From Bacillus sp. V3B (GTDB taxonomy: Bacteria; Bacillota; Bacilli; Bacillales; Cytobacillaceae): 64,000 nt of DNA. A program made the translations under genes and the position numbers. Under the pieces are notes generated by a model. That model searched no databases. It worked only from the letters and a program-made list of their open reading frames with translations, and was not told the DNA's origin. The stretch lies in contig NZ_JAETXM010000011.1 in the NCBI RefSeq assembly GCF_024494465.1, positions 1 to 64,000 of the forward strand, in the 5' to 3' direction. Shown here one piece after another: positions 18,816-27,388 of this stretch. Positions within the stretch are counted from its first letter, which is position 1. Every line of letters starts with the position of its first letter.

Positions 18816-18863
18816 GTGCAAATTATCTTGTTAAAAACACGCAAAATAAAATGTAAAGTGACA
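18816..18863 (-). repeat. Right terminal inverted repeat of the Tn552-like element
   Basis: Read on the minus strand it begins TGTCACTTTACATTTTATTT at 18863. The copy of the target duplication AAACTGG is at 18864-18870. Confidence 0.9.
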
Positions 18864-18870
18864 AAACTGG

Positions 18871-18925
18871 TCATCAGCCCTTGGATTGTTGTAACAAAAA
18901 CGGTCATTTTTGTTGCGGTGATAGC
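18871..18925. promoter_or_regulatory. Right part of the interrupted res region
   Basis: It carries TGTAACAAAAACGGTCATTT and TTTTTGTTGC, inverted relative to the TTTTTGTTACA left of the transposon. Joined to 8884-8990 it would restore one palindromic resolvase site. Confidence 0.55.
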
Positions 18926-19275
18926 ATTAAAAATTCTACTTTATAAAAAGTAATAAAATTAAAAGCTACAGTTATTCTATTCGACAATCGGGCGATATTC
19001 TTGAAGATCAATCTCAAAGAAAAATTGGTTAATTATGTTAAGGTATAGATGAGATTGTGGAGGATTGTACTTTAAATGATGGGGCAGTAATGTTGAAGAA
19101 GGAAAAGATATGATTCTTGTAAAAATAATAATGAAATTTCTCATACCTATAAGCTTTACTCCAAGTAGGAAGTAAAGCTTATTTATATTCAAGATGCCTG
19201 CTAAAAAAACTTAAATTTTTTTGTATACATAATTACCTTTAATTCGTTTTAGTAGTTGTGAAAGGAGATGAAGAA
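18926..19275. other. Gap with one terminator hairpin (19150-19181)
   Basis: No convincing gene is seen. The hairpin has 11-bp perfect arms TAAGCTTTACT and AGTAAAGCTTA with a 10-nt loop and an A/T-rich tail. The promoter for the sigma factor should lie in 19190-19265. Confidence 0.5.
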
Positions 19276-19776
19276 GTGAGTAAGCCCTCAAATGAAGAAA
19301 TAACTAGATTAACTAACGATATATATCAAAAGCTTTGCTCGATGGGGGCTAATCCAGAAGATGCAAAAGAAATTGTTCAAGAATCCCTATATCGTGGATT
19401 TTTAAATATCGATGGTATTAATTCTAAGGCATTTAAGTCATGGCTTTACAAGGTTGCCATCAACCAATATTACGATTTGTGTAGAAAAAATAACCGCAGT
19501 TCAATAATGGAGTTTGAGGATTATCTATTGGAATCGGAAGAAAATCATGTGGAAGATACCTTGATTAAACAAGAAACAAAAGAAGAGTATGAACAGGTAT
19601 TACACAAATTAAAACCACTTGAACAAAAATTAATAAAAATGAAATATGAAGATGAATTTTCGTATAAAGAAATTTCTGAGTATCTTAATTTGAAAGAAAG
19701 TAACGTTAAGACCTATTTATATCGTGCTAGGAAGAAGCTTACAAAACTTTTTAGGAGGGATAATAATGAAAAATGA
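19276..19776 (+). CDS. ECF-type RNA polymerase sigma factor
   Basis: A 166-aa sigma-70 family protein of ECF size. Region 2 contains EDAKEIVQESLYRGFLNI and the helix SKAFKSWLYKVAINQYYDLCRK; region 4 contains YEDEFSYKEISEYLNLKESNVKTYLYRARKKL. GTG at 19276 follows AAAGGAGATGAAGAA and is preferred to the GTG at 19258. It overlaps the next gene, a membrane anti-sigma factor, by 11 bp, which is the usual pairing. It would direct polymerase to a small stress regulon, probably including its own promoter. The signal is unknown. Confidence 0.92.
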   Translation: MSKPSNEEITRLTNDIYQKLCSMGANPEDAKEIVQESLYRGFLNIDGINSKAFKSWLYKVAINQYYDLCRKNNRSSIMEFEDYLLESEENHVEDTLIKQETKEEYEQVLHKLKPLEQKLIKMKYEDEFSYKEISEYLNLKESNVKTYLYRARKKLTKLFRRDNNEK

Positions 19777-20722
19777 ACCATTCCAGTCTAATTATATTGA
19801 AGGAATAGTTAAAAAAGCAAAAAGAAAAAGTGTTATTCGAAATATAATCATCTCAACTATTACCCTACTCTTTGTAGGGACACTATTTATAGTTATTAAT
19901 GGTCAGATAGTAGGCAATGCTCATTCAAAAGCAGTTGAAGCAAATAGATTATTGTATAAAATTTCGCAACCGAATATTCAAATTGGAGGAGGGAAATTTG
20001 ATTACGGGATTCTATCAGGAAGCTACACCTACCATAAGTACAAAATAATTGAAGATAGAATAATCCCTTGGGGTCAAGAAACACAAACGTTTAATGCAAT
20101 GGGGCATAATAATAAGGCGTCAGCAATAGCAGTATACGATGAGGTTGGGGCAGGAGAAACCGAAGAAGAGTTTCGATATTATAACACTACAAACGGGCAA
20201 AGAACAATCCTGTTTTATCATCCGTGGTTTGAATATACAGCTATTCAAAACGATTTAGACTTAATTGAAAATGCTCCAGATGATGCAGTTATGGAAGCAG
20301 CCATCTCTTTTGACCAATCCTATTCAGTTAGTGAAATACAAGAGTTTTTTAATTTGAAAAATAAAATAACCTGGTACTGGATAAATGATTATAACCATAA
20401 TGCTAAAAAACAATTGCAAGGTCTTCATAGTTCAGGTACGACTGCATCATATGTTTATGGTTTTAATGTTACTACACTTAAAGGTGAAGGAGACGTTGTA
20501 CTTCAAGATGAAGAGGATTTTCTTTCTACATTAAGAGAGTTAAAAAGCACAGGAAATTATGACTTTATAGTAGACCAGCTTTTAGAAAGTGCGAAGCAAA
20601 ACATGAAAGAAGGGTTAATCCTTGGGGTTGTGGTAACCGGAACTAAAGAAGAGCTATTAAAACTAAAAGAGGAAAAACATATTAGAACAATATCTTTAGG
20701 AGCTGTGGCAAGAGAATATTAG
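19766..20722 (+). CDS. Membrane anti-sigma factor (Sigma_reg N/C domains)
   Basis: A 318-aa protein from the ATG at 19766, behind AGGAGGGATAATA and inside the end of the sigma gene. A short cytosolic N terminus is followed by one membrane helix (NIIISTITLLFVGTLFIVING, about residues 27-47) and a large extracytoplasmic part. The layout matches the sigma-factor-regulator family (YhdL-like), which sequesters its sigma factor at the membrane. Translational coupling to the sigma gene supports this. A hairpin terminator at 20750-20773 closes the two-gene operon. Confidence 0.82.
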   Translation: MKNEPFQSNYIEGIVKKAKRKSVIRNIIISTITLLFVGTLFIVINGQIVGNAHSKAVEANRLLYKISQPNIQIGGGKFDYGILSGSYTYHKYKIIEDRIIPWGQETQTFNAMGHNNKASAIAVYDEVGAGETEEEFRYYNTTNGQRTILFYHPWFEYTAIQNDLDLIENAPDDAVMEAAISFDQSYSVSEIQEFFNLKNKITWYWINDYNHNAKKQLQGLHSSGTTASYVYGFNVTTLKGEGDVVLQDEEDFLSTLRELKSTGNYDFIVDQLLESAKQNMKEGLILGVVVTGTKEELLKLKEEKHIRTISLGAVAREY

Positions 20723-20749
20723 TATTTAATTTTGATTTTCCGCAAATGG

Positions 20750-20773
20750 GCACAATTCCAGCAAGAATTGTGC
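20750..20773 (+). terminator. Terminator of the sigma/anti-sigma operon
   Basis: 9-bp arms GCACAATTC and GAATTGTGC followed by TCTTTCTTT. The motif GGGCCATATAGTTGAACAAG follows. Confidence 0.8.
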
Positions 20774-20884
20774 TCTTTCTTTAGGTTAAGGGCCATATAG
20801 TTGAACAAGAACAAGTAAAATATGGATTGACTGATTTCAAAATATAGAATAAAATAAGAAAAATTTCACAAATACTATAAACAC

Positions 20885-21118
20885 AATGATTGGGAGTATT
20901 AAGGATTCATAATTGTTCAGAGAGCTGTCGGTTGGTGAAAGACAGTCAATAAAATTCCCCAACTCGCTCATGAGTGGTTAGACTGATATGTAGGTCTTAA
21001 CGGTTGACTGCCGTAATTCGGTCCTAAAGTGGGTTCGTTATATATAATCAAACGAATCAAAAAGAGTGGTACCACGTAGGCAAAACCTATCGTCTCTTAG
21101 TAGACGATAGGTTTTTGT
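20885..21118 (+). ncRNA. T-box riboswitch leader
   Basis: The stem I landmark AGAGAGCTGTCGGTTGGTGA (20920-20939), the T-box sequence AGAGTGGTACCACG (about 21064-21077) and a terminator (AACCTATCGTCT with a matching downstream arm, then TTTTTG, about 21083-21116) are all present. The base of stem I pairs TTGGG with CCCAA. The specifier lies just before CCCAA, in AAAATTC; TTC (Phe) or ATT (Ile) cannot be separated by eye. Uncharged tRNA would turn on the methyltransferase gene downstream. Confidence 0.92.
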
Positions 21119-21158
21119 ATTTTATAATCTTTATTTTTACTAATAGGAGGGCAATAAA

Positions 21159-21866
21159 ATGCAAATGTCAACTACAAACTGGCAACGGCAAGATGTGACG
21201 CAGCATTATCTTGAACAAGTGAGAGGAGCTATTCCTTTCGGAGCTGAACAGACCAAAATTATGCTTCAAGTAGTCAATCATTTTACCCCTAGTCCGAAAA
21301 GAATTATGGATTTGGGGTGTGGAAATGGGTTTTTGGCTGAGATTTTGCTTAAATCTTATCCAGAAGCTTCTGCTGTGTTATTAGACCATTCTGAGCCGAT
21401 GGTTGAAAATGCACGTATTCATATGAAAGACTATATGAACCGTTGTAAGATTATTCATGGTGATTTCAGTCATTCTATTCAGCAATATGCAGAACTGGGA
21501 TCAGTGGACTGCATTGTTTCCGGTTATGCCATTCACCATCTTCCTCATGAAAAGAAGAAAGAATTGTATCAAGAAATTTACCACGTTTTGGCACCGGGTG
21601 GTATTTTCATCAATGTTGAACATACAGCTTCTGCAACCCCTGAAATTGAAAAATTGCACGATGAACTTTTCATAGAGCACATTGCTTTTCACAATAAAAG
21701 GAACCGAAAGGAAGTTGCCCACGAATATTACAACCGCCCCGACAAGGAGGATAATATTCTTGAACGAGTGGATGTTCAAGTTAACTGGCTTCGAGAAATC
21801 GGATTTAATCATGCGGATTGTTATTTCAAATGGATGGAACTTGCGGTATTTGGTGGAACGAAGTAA
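21159..21866 (+). CDS. Class I SAM-dependent methyltransferase under T-box control
   Basis: A 235-aa Rossmann-fold methyltransferase. Motif I is IMDLGCGNGF (49-58), motif II acidic LLDHS, motif III DCIVSGYAIHHLP and motif IV HVLAPGGIFINVEH. AGGAGGG stands seven bases before the ATG. The T-box leader directly upstream ties expression to the charging of a specific tRNA, which is unusual for a methyltransferase and suggests a role in amino-acid metabolism or resistance to an inhibitor of charging. The methyl acceptor is unknown. A hairpin at about 22001-22027 (GCGATGC..GTATCGC) probably ends the transcript. Confidence 0.88.
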   Translation: MQMSTTNWQRQDVTQHYLEQVRGAIPFGAEQTKIMLQVVNHFTPSPKRIMDLGCGNGFLAEILLKSYPEASAVLLDHSEPMVENARIHMKDYMNRCKIIHGDFSHSIQQYAELGSVDCIVSGYAIHHLPHEKKKELYQEIYHVLAPGGIFINVEHTASATPEIEKLHDELFIEHIAFHNKRNRKEVAHEYYNRPDKEDNILERVDVQVNWLREIGFNHADCYFKWMELAVFGGTK

Positions 21867-22129
21867 GTTATTTATGCTTTGGAACTAATAATGAGACAAT
21901 AGCTTAGGGGTTGAAATGGCTTCTTTTCCATTTTTTATTTAGCTAACGGTGAGAATTTTTTTAAATAAGAGAGTTCACCTTTCTTATCAAACAAATGGAC
22001 GCGATGCTTTAATAGAGTATCGCTTTTCTTGTTCAGCTAACTGGCAGGATTATTAAGGAAATAATTTCCACTGTCACCATAAATTTAGTTTTATAATAAG
22101 ATAAATTGGGTTTACAAGGGGATGAAGAA

Positions 22130-22546
22130 ATGGATTTTCAGAGAGTTGATGTTATATATGCACTATTATTTAATGAAAACACAAACAAAATCCTAATGGT
22201 ATTCAACAAGAATGGTACATGGTCTTTACCAGGAGGTGCAGTAGAAGTAGGAGAAACTTTGCAAGAAGCAACTATAAGAGAAGTTAAGGAAGAAACAGGA
22301 TATGATATTAAGGTTGGCAATATTGTTGCTTTGAACGAGGCTTTTATAGACAAGAATCATGTTTATTTTATTACTTATCATGGGCAAATTACAAAACGAC
22401 CTAAAGAAATTCCACAAGAAGAAAATATCATAAAAGTTGAATGGGTGGATTTAGAGGAAGCAGACCGATTAATGCCGTATCATCCAGAAGGAATTTCAAA
22501 ATTACTTAATGAATCAGGTGCAAAATATACTCTGCAAAAAAGGTAA
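22130..22546 (+). CDS. Nudix hydrolase
   Basis: A 138-aa protein from the ATG at 22130, behind AAGGGGATGAAGAA. The Nudix box is complete, GAVEVGETLQEATIREVKEE followed by TGYD, with the REVKEE catalytic glutamates. These enzymes hydrolyse nucleoside diphosphates linked to another group; the substrate cannot be read from sequence. Single gene; no operon partner. Confidence 0.92.
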   Translation: MDFQRVDVIYALLFNENTNKILMVFNKNGTWSLPGGAVEVGETLQEATIREVKEETGYDIKVGNIVALNEAFIDKNHVYFITYHGQITKRPKEIPQEENIIKVEWVDLEEADRLMPYHPEGISKLLNESGAKYTLQKR

Positions 22547-22834
22547 TTACCTCTTTATTAGGGGTAAGGAAACGATTCGAGGAATGAGGGGCCACATCTA
22601 AAACATTAACTATAGACGGGGTTTTGCTTAATATTTATTGTTTCTTTAGAGTTATCAAATGAGTATACCTTATTGATAAAAATAGACTGAACGGTAAAAA
22701 CCGATCAGTCTATAAATAATTATCTTACTCCATTTAAGCGCCCGTTTGATGAATATCATTATATTGAAGCTGTGCTGCTCTGTTATTGCAGAAATGTACT
22801 CTTATTCTTAAATAACGATAAACATCTATAAGGC
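22547..22834. other. Gap with orphan res-like site and hairpin
   Basis: It contains GAGGAATGAGGGGCCACAT (also near 7909), a 26-bp sequence at 22653-22678 that matches the transposon res core at 23 of 26 positions, and a hairpin at 22683-22712 (TAGACTGA..TCAGTCTA with inner ACGGT/ACCG pairing). No gene is seen. Confidence 0.55.
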
Positions 22835-22945
22835 TTATGTATTTTTATCATTATTCTTTTTTCTCCTAATTTTAATAGCTGCAACAATACATACAAATGC
22901 ACCCATAAAAGCCGAGAAAATTGCTATAAAAGCGTTGTTATCCAA
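22835..22945 (-). CDS. 36-aa single-helix membrane peptide
   Basis: A TTG start at 22945 follows AAGGTGATTTAG. The product has one membrane helix (FIAIFSAFMGAFVCIVAAIK) and a basic, lysine-rich tail ending KNNDKNT. This shape occurs in small holin-like proteins and in type I toxins, but I do not recognise a family. It has no close neighbour on its strand. Too short for standard ORF calling; treat as plausible. Confidence 0.45.
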   Translation of the reverse strand: MDNNAFIAIFSAFMGAFVCIVAAIKIRRKKNNDKNT

Positions 22946-23594
22946 CTAAATCACCTTGCTTTCTAATTCATAAATTATAGTTACTACTTCAAGAAAACTG
23001 CCAGTTTACTTGAAGGACAAACCTTCATAATCTCTAATTAATTTTAACATAAATATCCAAATTAACTGCTAAGTGTTGTTCAATTAAATGGCCAGATTCT
23101 GGAACAAAAAAATCCTGTAACACAGAATTTTTGATCAAACTTTATTCAAAACCCGCACACTTTCCTTTCTTACAGTCTCGATTGTTGTCACCCAAGAAGA
23201 TTCTGAAAGGTTCTGAAGTTCATTGTTTTGACCTTTAGTTCACTAAATCTTTATTCCTAAAGGAAATCGCAGCCTAAAGGCTACTAATTAAAAATGGAAA
23301 CAGCTAAGCGAAAACCTAAGTGAAAGTTAAAACATAACTTTGCGCTACTCATTTTATATATATAAAGAACATTTGATCCTTTGTGCTGACCCTCGCATAG
23401 CCAAATTTCATATAATCTCCATCCTATACTTTGAACAAGGCTGTTTGAACATATTGATAGCTTGATATCATCGCATTTTCATTTTGTTCTAACAGGGTGT
23501 AACAATTATGAACAAGTGATAGTAAATATCTTTAAAATAAAAAACACTCTGGATTCGACTACCCAGAGTATTTTACACTATTAAGATATATATT
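22946..23594. other. Gene-free region with transposon-like remnant
   Basis: At 23127-23165 TTTTTGATCAAACTTTATT and the following bases resemble the sequence just past tnpB (about 15752-15790, TTTTTGATCAGACTTTATTT). Together with the res-like site at 22653 this looks like debris of a second Tn552-type element. GTTCAATTAAATGGCC occurs near 23082. A hairpin at 23541-23574 (AAAACACTCTGG..CCAGAGTATTTT) ends the HU gene. Confidence 0.45.
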
Positions 23595-23867
23595 TTATTT
23601 AACGGCTTCTTTTAATTCTTTTCCTGGTTTAAAAGCTGGAACTTTAGAAGCAGCAATCTCTATTTCTTCACCGGTTTGTGGATTACGACCTTTTCGAGCT
23701 GCACGTTCACGTACTTCAAATGTTCCAAATCCAATTAATTGGAGCTTTTCTCCTTCAGCAAGTGTGTTAGAAATCGTATCAAATAACGCGTCAACCGCCT
23801 TTGCAGCGTCCTTCTGTGTCAATTCAGATTGTTCTGATACAGCTTTTACTAATTCTGTTTTGTTCAT
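23595..23867 (-). CDS. hup: HU-type histone-like DNA-binding protein
   Basis: A 90-aa protein, the exact HU length. It has [21 protein letters not shown], the beta-arm core [20 protein letters not shown] and the ending [14 protein letters not shown]. It bends and compacts DNA and helps transposition, recombination and replication initiation. GAGGTGTATAAA precedes the ATG. This may be a plasmid-borne paralogue of the chromosomal gene. Confidence 0.96.
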   Translation of the reverse strand: MNKTELVKAVSEQSELTQKDAAKAVDALFDTISNTLAEGEKLQLIGFGTFEVRERAARKGRNPQTGEEIEIAASKVPAFKPGKELKEAVK

Positions 23868-24226
23868 TTTTATACACCTCTATTCTTAGATTACTATGTA
23901 TAAACTAAAATATAGCATATATTCCCTTCGTATTCTACTTCAATTAAGTAACGAAACTACGTAGCTAAGTGAAATATGGAAATACCTTATAAGAAATGGC
24001 CATTCTTTATATTATCTTTACTCGACCAAAACATACGTGTGATCATTTTATCTTCTGGCTGATTTGGAACATTATCATAAAATTAATGGAACATATAGGA
24101 AAGGTAAGAGTTTAGTTCAAACCGATCATTATAAGCAAAATCTGAAAACTTTAATTCACTTTCTCTATACATCGTTTTCTCCCCTTGGACTTGAGTCAAT
24201 ATCTTGGACACAAATAAGTTAACTTT

Positions 24227-25080
24227 TCATGCTGATTGATGAAACTGATCTTCCACTTCTTGCGGCGTCTGAAAGTTTAATTGGCCGTGAATGCGTCGGC
24301 GATTATACCAACCTTCAATAAACTGAAACAAGGCTGTATTCGCTGATTCGAAATTTAAATAGATTACGTGATAGACTTCTTCCTTCTTTAAAATGGCATG
24401 AAAAGACTCAATACATGCGTTATCGTATGGGCAGCCTTTTCGACTAAAAGATGGAATGATTTCCTGTTCTTTAAGCGCTTGGCTAAAATCTTCACTGGTG
24501 TATTGAGAGCCAAGATCCGTATGTAAAATGACGCCAGGATCCGGCTGTTGGACAGAAACGGCATTGTCTAAAGCATGTAAAACAAGTTCAGTCGTCATGG
24601 AACGAGAGAAGGAATATCCGATGATTTTTTTAGAATACAGATCTAAAACCGTGGCTAAATAACACCAGCCATCTCGCAAAGTGTGGATATAGGTGATATC
24701 GGCCACCCATTTTTCGTTCAATTTAGAAGTAGAAAAATCCTGTTGTAATACATTTTCACGGGCCTCAATTGTTTTCTGTTTGATTGTGGACGGAATTTTT
24801 TAATCGTAATCGAATAGATTTCCGCCTTTCTCATGATCCGTTGAACCCGTTTAAGACTAACTGAAAACCCTGCTTTTAATAGAAGGAAATGAATCTTAGG
24901 TGCTCCATATCGGCCCTTACTCTCGGTATGGATTAACTGAATATGTTCAAGAAGCAATCGATTTTCCCGATCACGTACTGATTCTGTTTTCACTAAGGAC
25001 TGGTAATAAGTACTTCTTGGCATGTCTAGTACTTCACACATGACCCGGACGGGAAACACTTCTTTTTGATTGTGAATCAA
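24227..25080 (-). pseudogene. IS3 orfB integrase with frameshift
   Basis: The first part (24718-25080) has the HTH_21 domain ending SITIKKFRPQS. The second part (24227-24721) has the rve core with D in WVADITYIH, D in ILHTDLGSQYTS and E in DNACIESFHAILKKEE, ending RRIHGQLNFQTPQE. The frames separate near 24775-24790, where the continuation KTIEARENVLQQDF is in another frame. One or two bases have been lost or gained, so no full transposase is made. Confidence 0.85.
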
Positions 25081-25100
25081 GTTTTTTAGCCCGGTATCGG

Positions 25101-25373
25101 TTACTTTCTGGCGAATATGGCCATAGCCTTTTTTAAGATTTCAATTTCTTGTTTCATTCGAAGGTTCTCTTTTTGGATTTCAGTTATGTCCTGTGGCGTT
25201 AGACTATTTTCCTCACCGTTCACTGGAGTTAGGGCTTTAATCCATTTATAAATTGTGACTTCAGATACGCCATATTCGCTACTTAACGTACTCACCGAGC
25301 TACCAGTGTGATAAAGTTCCACCACCATTTTCTTAAAATCATCGTTATATTTACGCTTGTTTCTCGATTTCAT
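25101..25373 (-). CDS. IS3 orfA (HTH transposase subunit)
   Basis: A 90-aa HTH_Tnp_1 protein: KRKYNDDFKKMVVELYHTGS, a helix-turn-helix (SEYGVSEVTIYKWIK) and a leucine-zipper-like end (QKENLRMKQEIEILKKAMAIF). The ATG at 25373 follows GAGGGGAAG. A run A AAA AAG near its end is the usual site for the -1 frameshift that makes the orfAB fusion. The downstream orfB is broken, so orfA is probably non-productive. Confidence 0.9.
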   Translation of the reverse strand: MKSRNKRKYNDDFKKMVVELYHTGSSVSTLSSEYGVSEVTIYKWIKALTPVNGEENSLTPQDITEIQKENLRMKQEIEILKKAMAIFARK

Positions 25374-25427
25374 ACCGAACACTTCCCCTCTTATTTTTAT
25401 CATAGAGAGTTAACTAAACCGTGTCCA

Positions 25428-25641
25428 TAAAACTATACTAACTCCAATTGTTAAGATTAGGTCTTGAGTGTATGATTAAGGTGTCTATTAAATAGATTTG
25501 CAAAAGGAGAAAATTACAAAATGAAAGTTGCTTATAAATGATATTTTTTTGTAAAGAATATTTAAAATGTTACCAATTATATAAAATTTTAGTATAATTA
25601 ATCAAAGCTTGGAGTGATTATATAAAATTGAAAAGGTCTTG
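25428..25641. other. Short gap upstream of the CBO0543 gene
   Basis: A 7-codon frame at 25521 (AAAATGAAAGTTGC) is too short to call. No other structure is evident. Confidence 0.3.
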
Positions 25642-26157
25642 ATGATAATGGTTGCTGTTGGAATAACGAGCTTACTTCTTGGATGGAAATTAGGGGATTG
25701 GAGAAAAATAGAAAAATATTATCCAACTATTCTATTCTTGATTATTGGTGATTTACTATATAACATTTTTATATATAGTGATCCAACGTGGAGTTATAAC
25801 AAAACTTGGATATTCCCGAATCATACATTAGCGAATTTATGGATTATGATAACGGTGTATCCTGCAACGGTTATGATATACTTGTTTCACTTTCCTAAAA
25901 AGAAGAGGAAACAAATCTTTTATATTATATTTTGGGTGATTCTATATGTAATTGCAGAGATTTTTGGCCTTCATGTTTTCAATTTTATAGATCACTTCAA
26001 CGGCTGGAATATGTGGTGGTCACTTTTGTTCGATATCATTCTCTTTGTTATGCTGTATATTCATTATAAACGTCCCTTATTAGCTTGGGGATTATCAATT
26101 ATCGTTATCATTTTCTTTTTAAATGTATTTGATGTGAATTTACATATTTTGAATTAG
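25642..26157 (+). CDS. CBO0543-type integral membrane protein
   Basis: A 171-aa protein with about five membrane helices. It has the family feel of CBO0543 proteins: GWKLGDWRKIEKYYPTILF, YSDPTWSYNKTWIFPNHTLANL and the end helix pair around PLLAWGLSIIV. Function is unknown in the family. AAAAGG lies five bases before the ATG at 25642; a TTG three bases earlier is possible. Confidence 0.75.
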   Translation: MIMVAVGITSLLLGWKLGDWRKIEKYYPTILFLIIGDLLYNIFIYSDPTWSYNKTWIFPNHTLANLWIMITVYPATVMIYLFHFPKKKRKQIFYIIFWVILYVIAEIFGLHVFNFIDHFNGWNMWWSLLFDIILFVMLYIHYKRPLLAWGLSIIVIIFFLNVFDVNLHILN

Positions 26158-26298
26158 TTATATAAAATAAATTAAAAGTCGATTTAAAATGTCCTTTACA
26201 AAGGGTACACTTTAATTCAGGAAATGCGCTCTATTGTTTATTAAACTTTAATTTCTTTTAATTTGGATCTGCTTAACTTGATTGTTGTTTTTATCAAT

Positions 26299-26700
26299 TT
26301 AATATTGTTCCTTTACATCGTTATATATTTCTATTGCTTGTTCATAAATATCATTATTTGGCTCGATTTGATAATTTTCAGAACCATCGCTTAGATGAAA
26401 AATTCCCTTATCATCTATCGTTAAAGTACCTGAAATTTGATCATTATCGATAAATGTTATCGTTATCGCCTTTTCATAATTAATTTGTTGGTTTGTTTGT
26501 CCAATATATTTGATTTGATTGTAAGCATCTACAAGTGACTGAACAGTTTCTTGGTCTACTTTATTATATCCTTCGTACAAACTCTGTCCGAAGCCAATAT
26601 CAAAATAATCTGCTTTAATTTTTTTTACAGAATTATTATTACAACCACTTAATGTTAAAAACACAATTAGTATAACGAGCATTAATAATAATTTTCTCAC
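26299..26700 (-). CDS. Small secreted lipoprotein, unknown
   Basis: A 133-aa protein with a lipoprotein signal, LLMLVILIVFLTLSGC, the cysteine at residue 20 being the lipid attachment site. The mature part is acidic with no recognised domain. AGGGAATGG precedes the ATG. It stands alone; membrane-anchored on the outer face. Confidence 0.75.
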   Translation of the reverse strand: MRKLLLMLVILIVFLTLSGCNNNSVKKIKADYFDIGFGQSLYEGYNKVDQETVQSLVDAYNQIKYIGQTNQQINYEKAITITFIDNDQISGTLTIDDKGIFHLSDGSENYQIEPNNDIYEQAIEIYNDVKEQY

Positions 26701-26862
26701 TATTCCATTCCCTCCAACTGACCTTTGTCCTGCTTATTTTCATTTACTCTCTAACAGAGATTATATCTAACATTTACATTCCTGACTTTAATTTTTTCCG
26801 TAAAACTTACTAAACAATATGGCCCGATTGCTGAACAAAGATCAAATACTCTTCAACTAAAT

Positions 26863-27228
26863 GCGTCTTATATGTAGTATGATTTTCCACCGTATTGAAC
26901 GTAAGTAAAGATACGAGAAATGCCAAATTTGTATCTTTGTAGAAGCATTATATATAGTAAGTAATTATAGTTATTAACGTTAACAAACATAGAACTTTAC
27001 GTGGAGAGGTGAGTATGATAGGCTTGGATGCCTGATGAAACAACGGCTTCAGGCTTTCAAGACCAATCATGCCCACAGAGGCTCCACGTCAAGTTCTTAA
27101 ACGCTTATCTATGGTTACATGGAAACGATGATAAAGGGGGCACCATATCAATGTTTCGGATCGAATACTATATATAAAAGTGCTTTAGTACAAGAAAAAG
27201 GGGCCCAATCCTTATTGTAGATAAGCCA
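26863..27228 (-). repeat. Degenerate copy 2 of the 319-bp repeat element
   Basis: It is inverted relative to copy 1 at 9245-9563. The core, with GGCTTCAGGCTTTCAAGACC and TAAACGCTTATCTATG, is well kept while the end repeats (TCTTATATGTAGTAT and TTATTGTAGATAAG) have drifted. No coding capacity. Surrounding 26701-27388 holds no gene. Confidence 0.6.
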
Positions 27229-27388
27229 CCCTTTACTTTAAGTACAATCATTCACAATCTTTAATGAAAAAGAAAAGACTGACCTACTATTCATATGAAT
27301 ATCTTTCATAATTAAACTTGTTATCCACTAATATTGATAGATATTGTAGCTATTATTTTATATATCTTTACAACCAAATAGTGCATAT

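Larger units (their letters stand above)
8991..18863 (-). mobile_element. Complete Tn552-family transposon with cargo (9,873 bp)
   Basis: Both ends start TGTCACTTTACATTTTATTT and point inward; the inverted repeats match at about 43 of 48 positions. A 7-bp duplication AAACTGG flanks both ends. Inside, on the minus strand at the right end, lie the resolvase, the DDE transposase (tnpA) and the ATPase (tnpB), the gene set of Tn552. The left 6.5 kb is cargo: FMN reductase, pirin, two HxlR regulators, LLM oxidoreductase and an MFS exporter. It is inserted about 110 bp upstream of another resolvase, in its res region, as expected for the res-site targeting known from the Tn5053/Tn402 and Tn552 groups. 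It is structurally intact and may still move. Confidence 0.88.
24205..25427 (-). mobile_element. IS3-family insertion sequence, inactivated
   Basis: The ends TGGACAC..AGTTAAC (24205-24223 and inverted 25409-25427) enclose orfA and a frameshifted orfB on the minus strand. Size about 1.22 kb fits the family. No clear target duplication is seen at the ends. Confidence 0.85.

Noticed and set aside
18977-19192. 71-aa frame before the sigma factor
   Set aside because: No ribosome site; crosses a terminator hairpin. The end (LQEYRPIVE) looks protein-like but is too short to assign.
24205-25427. Active IS3 element
   Set aside because: orfB is frameshifted and no target duplication is visible, so it is called inactive.
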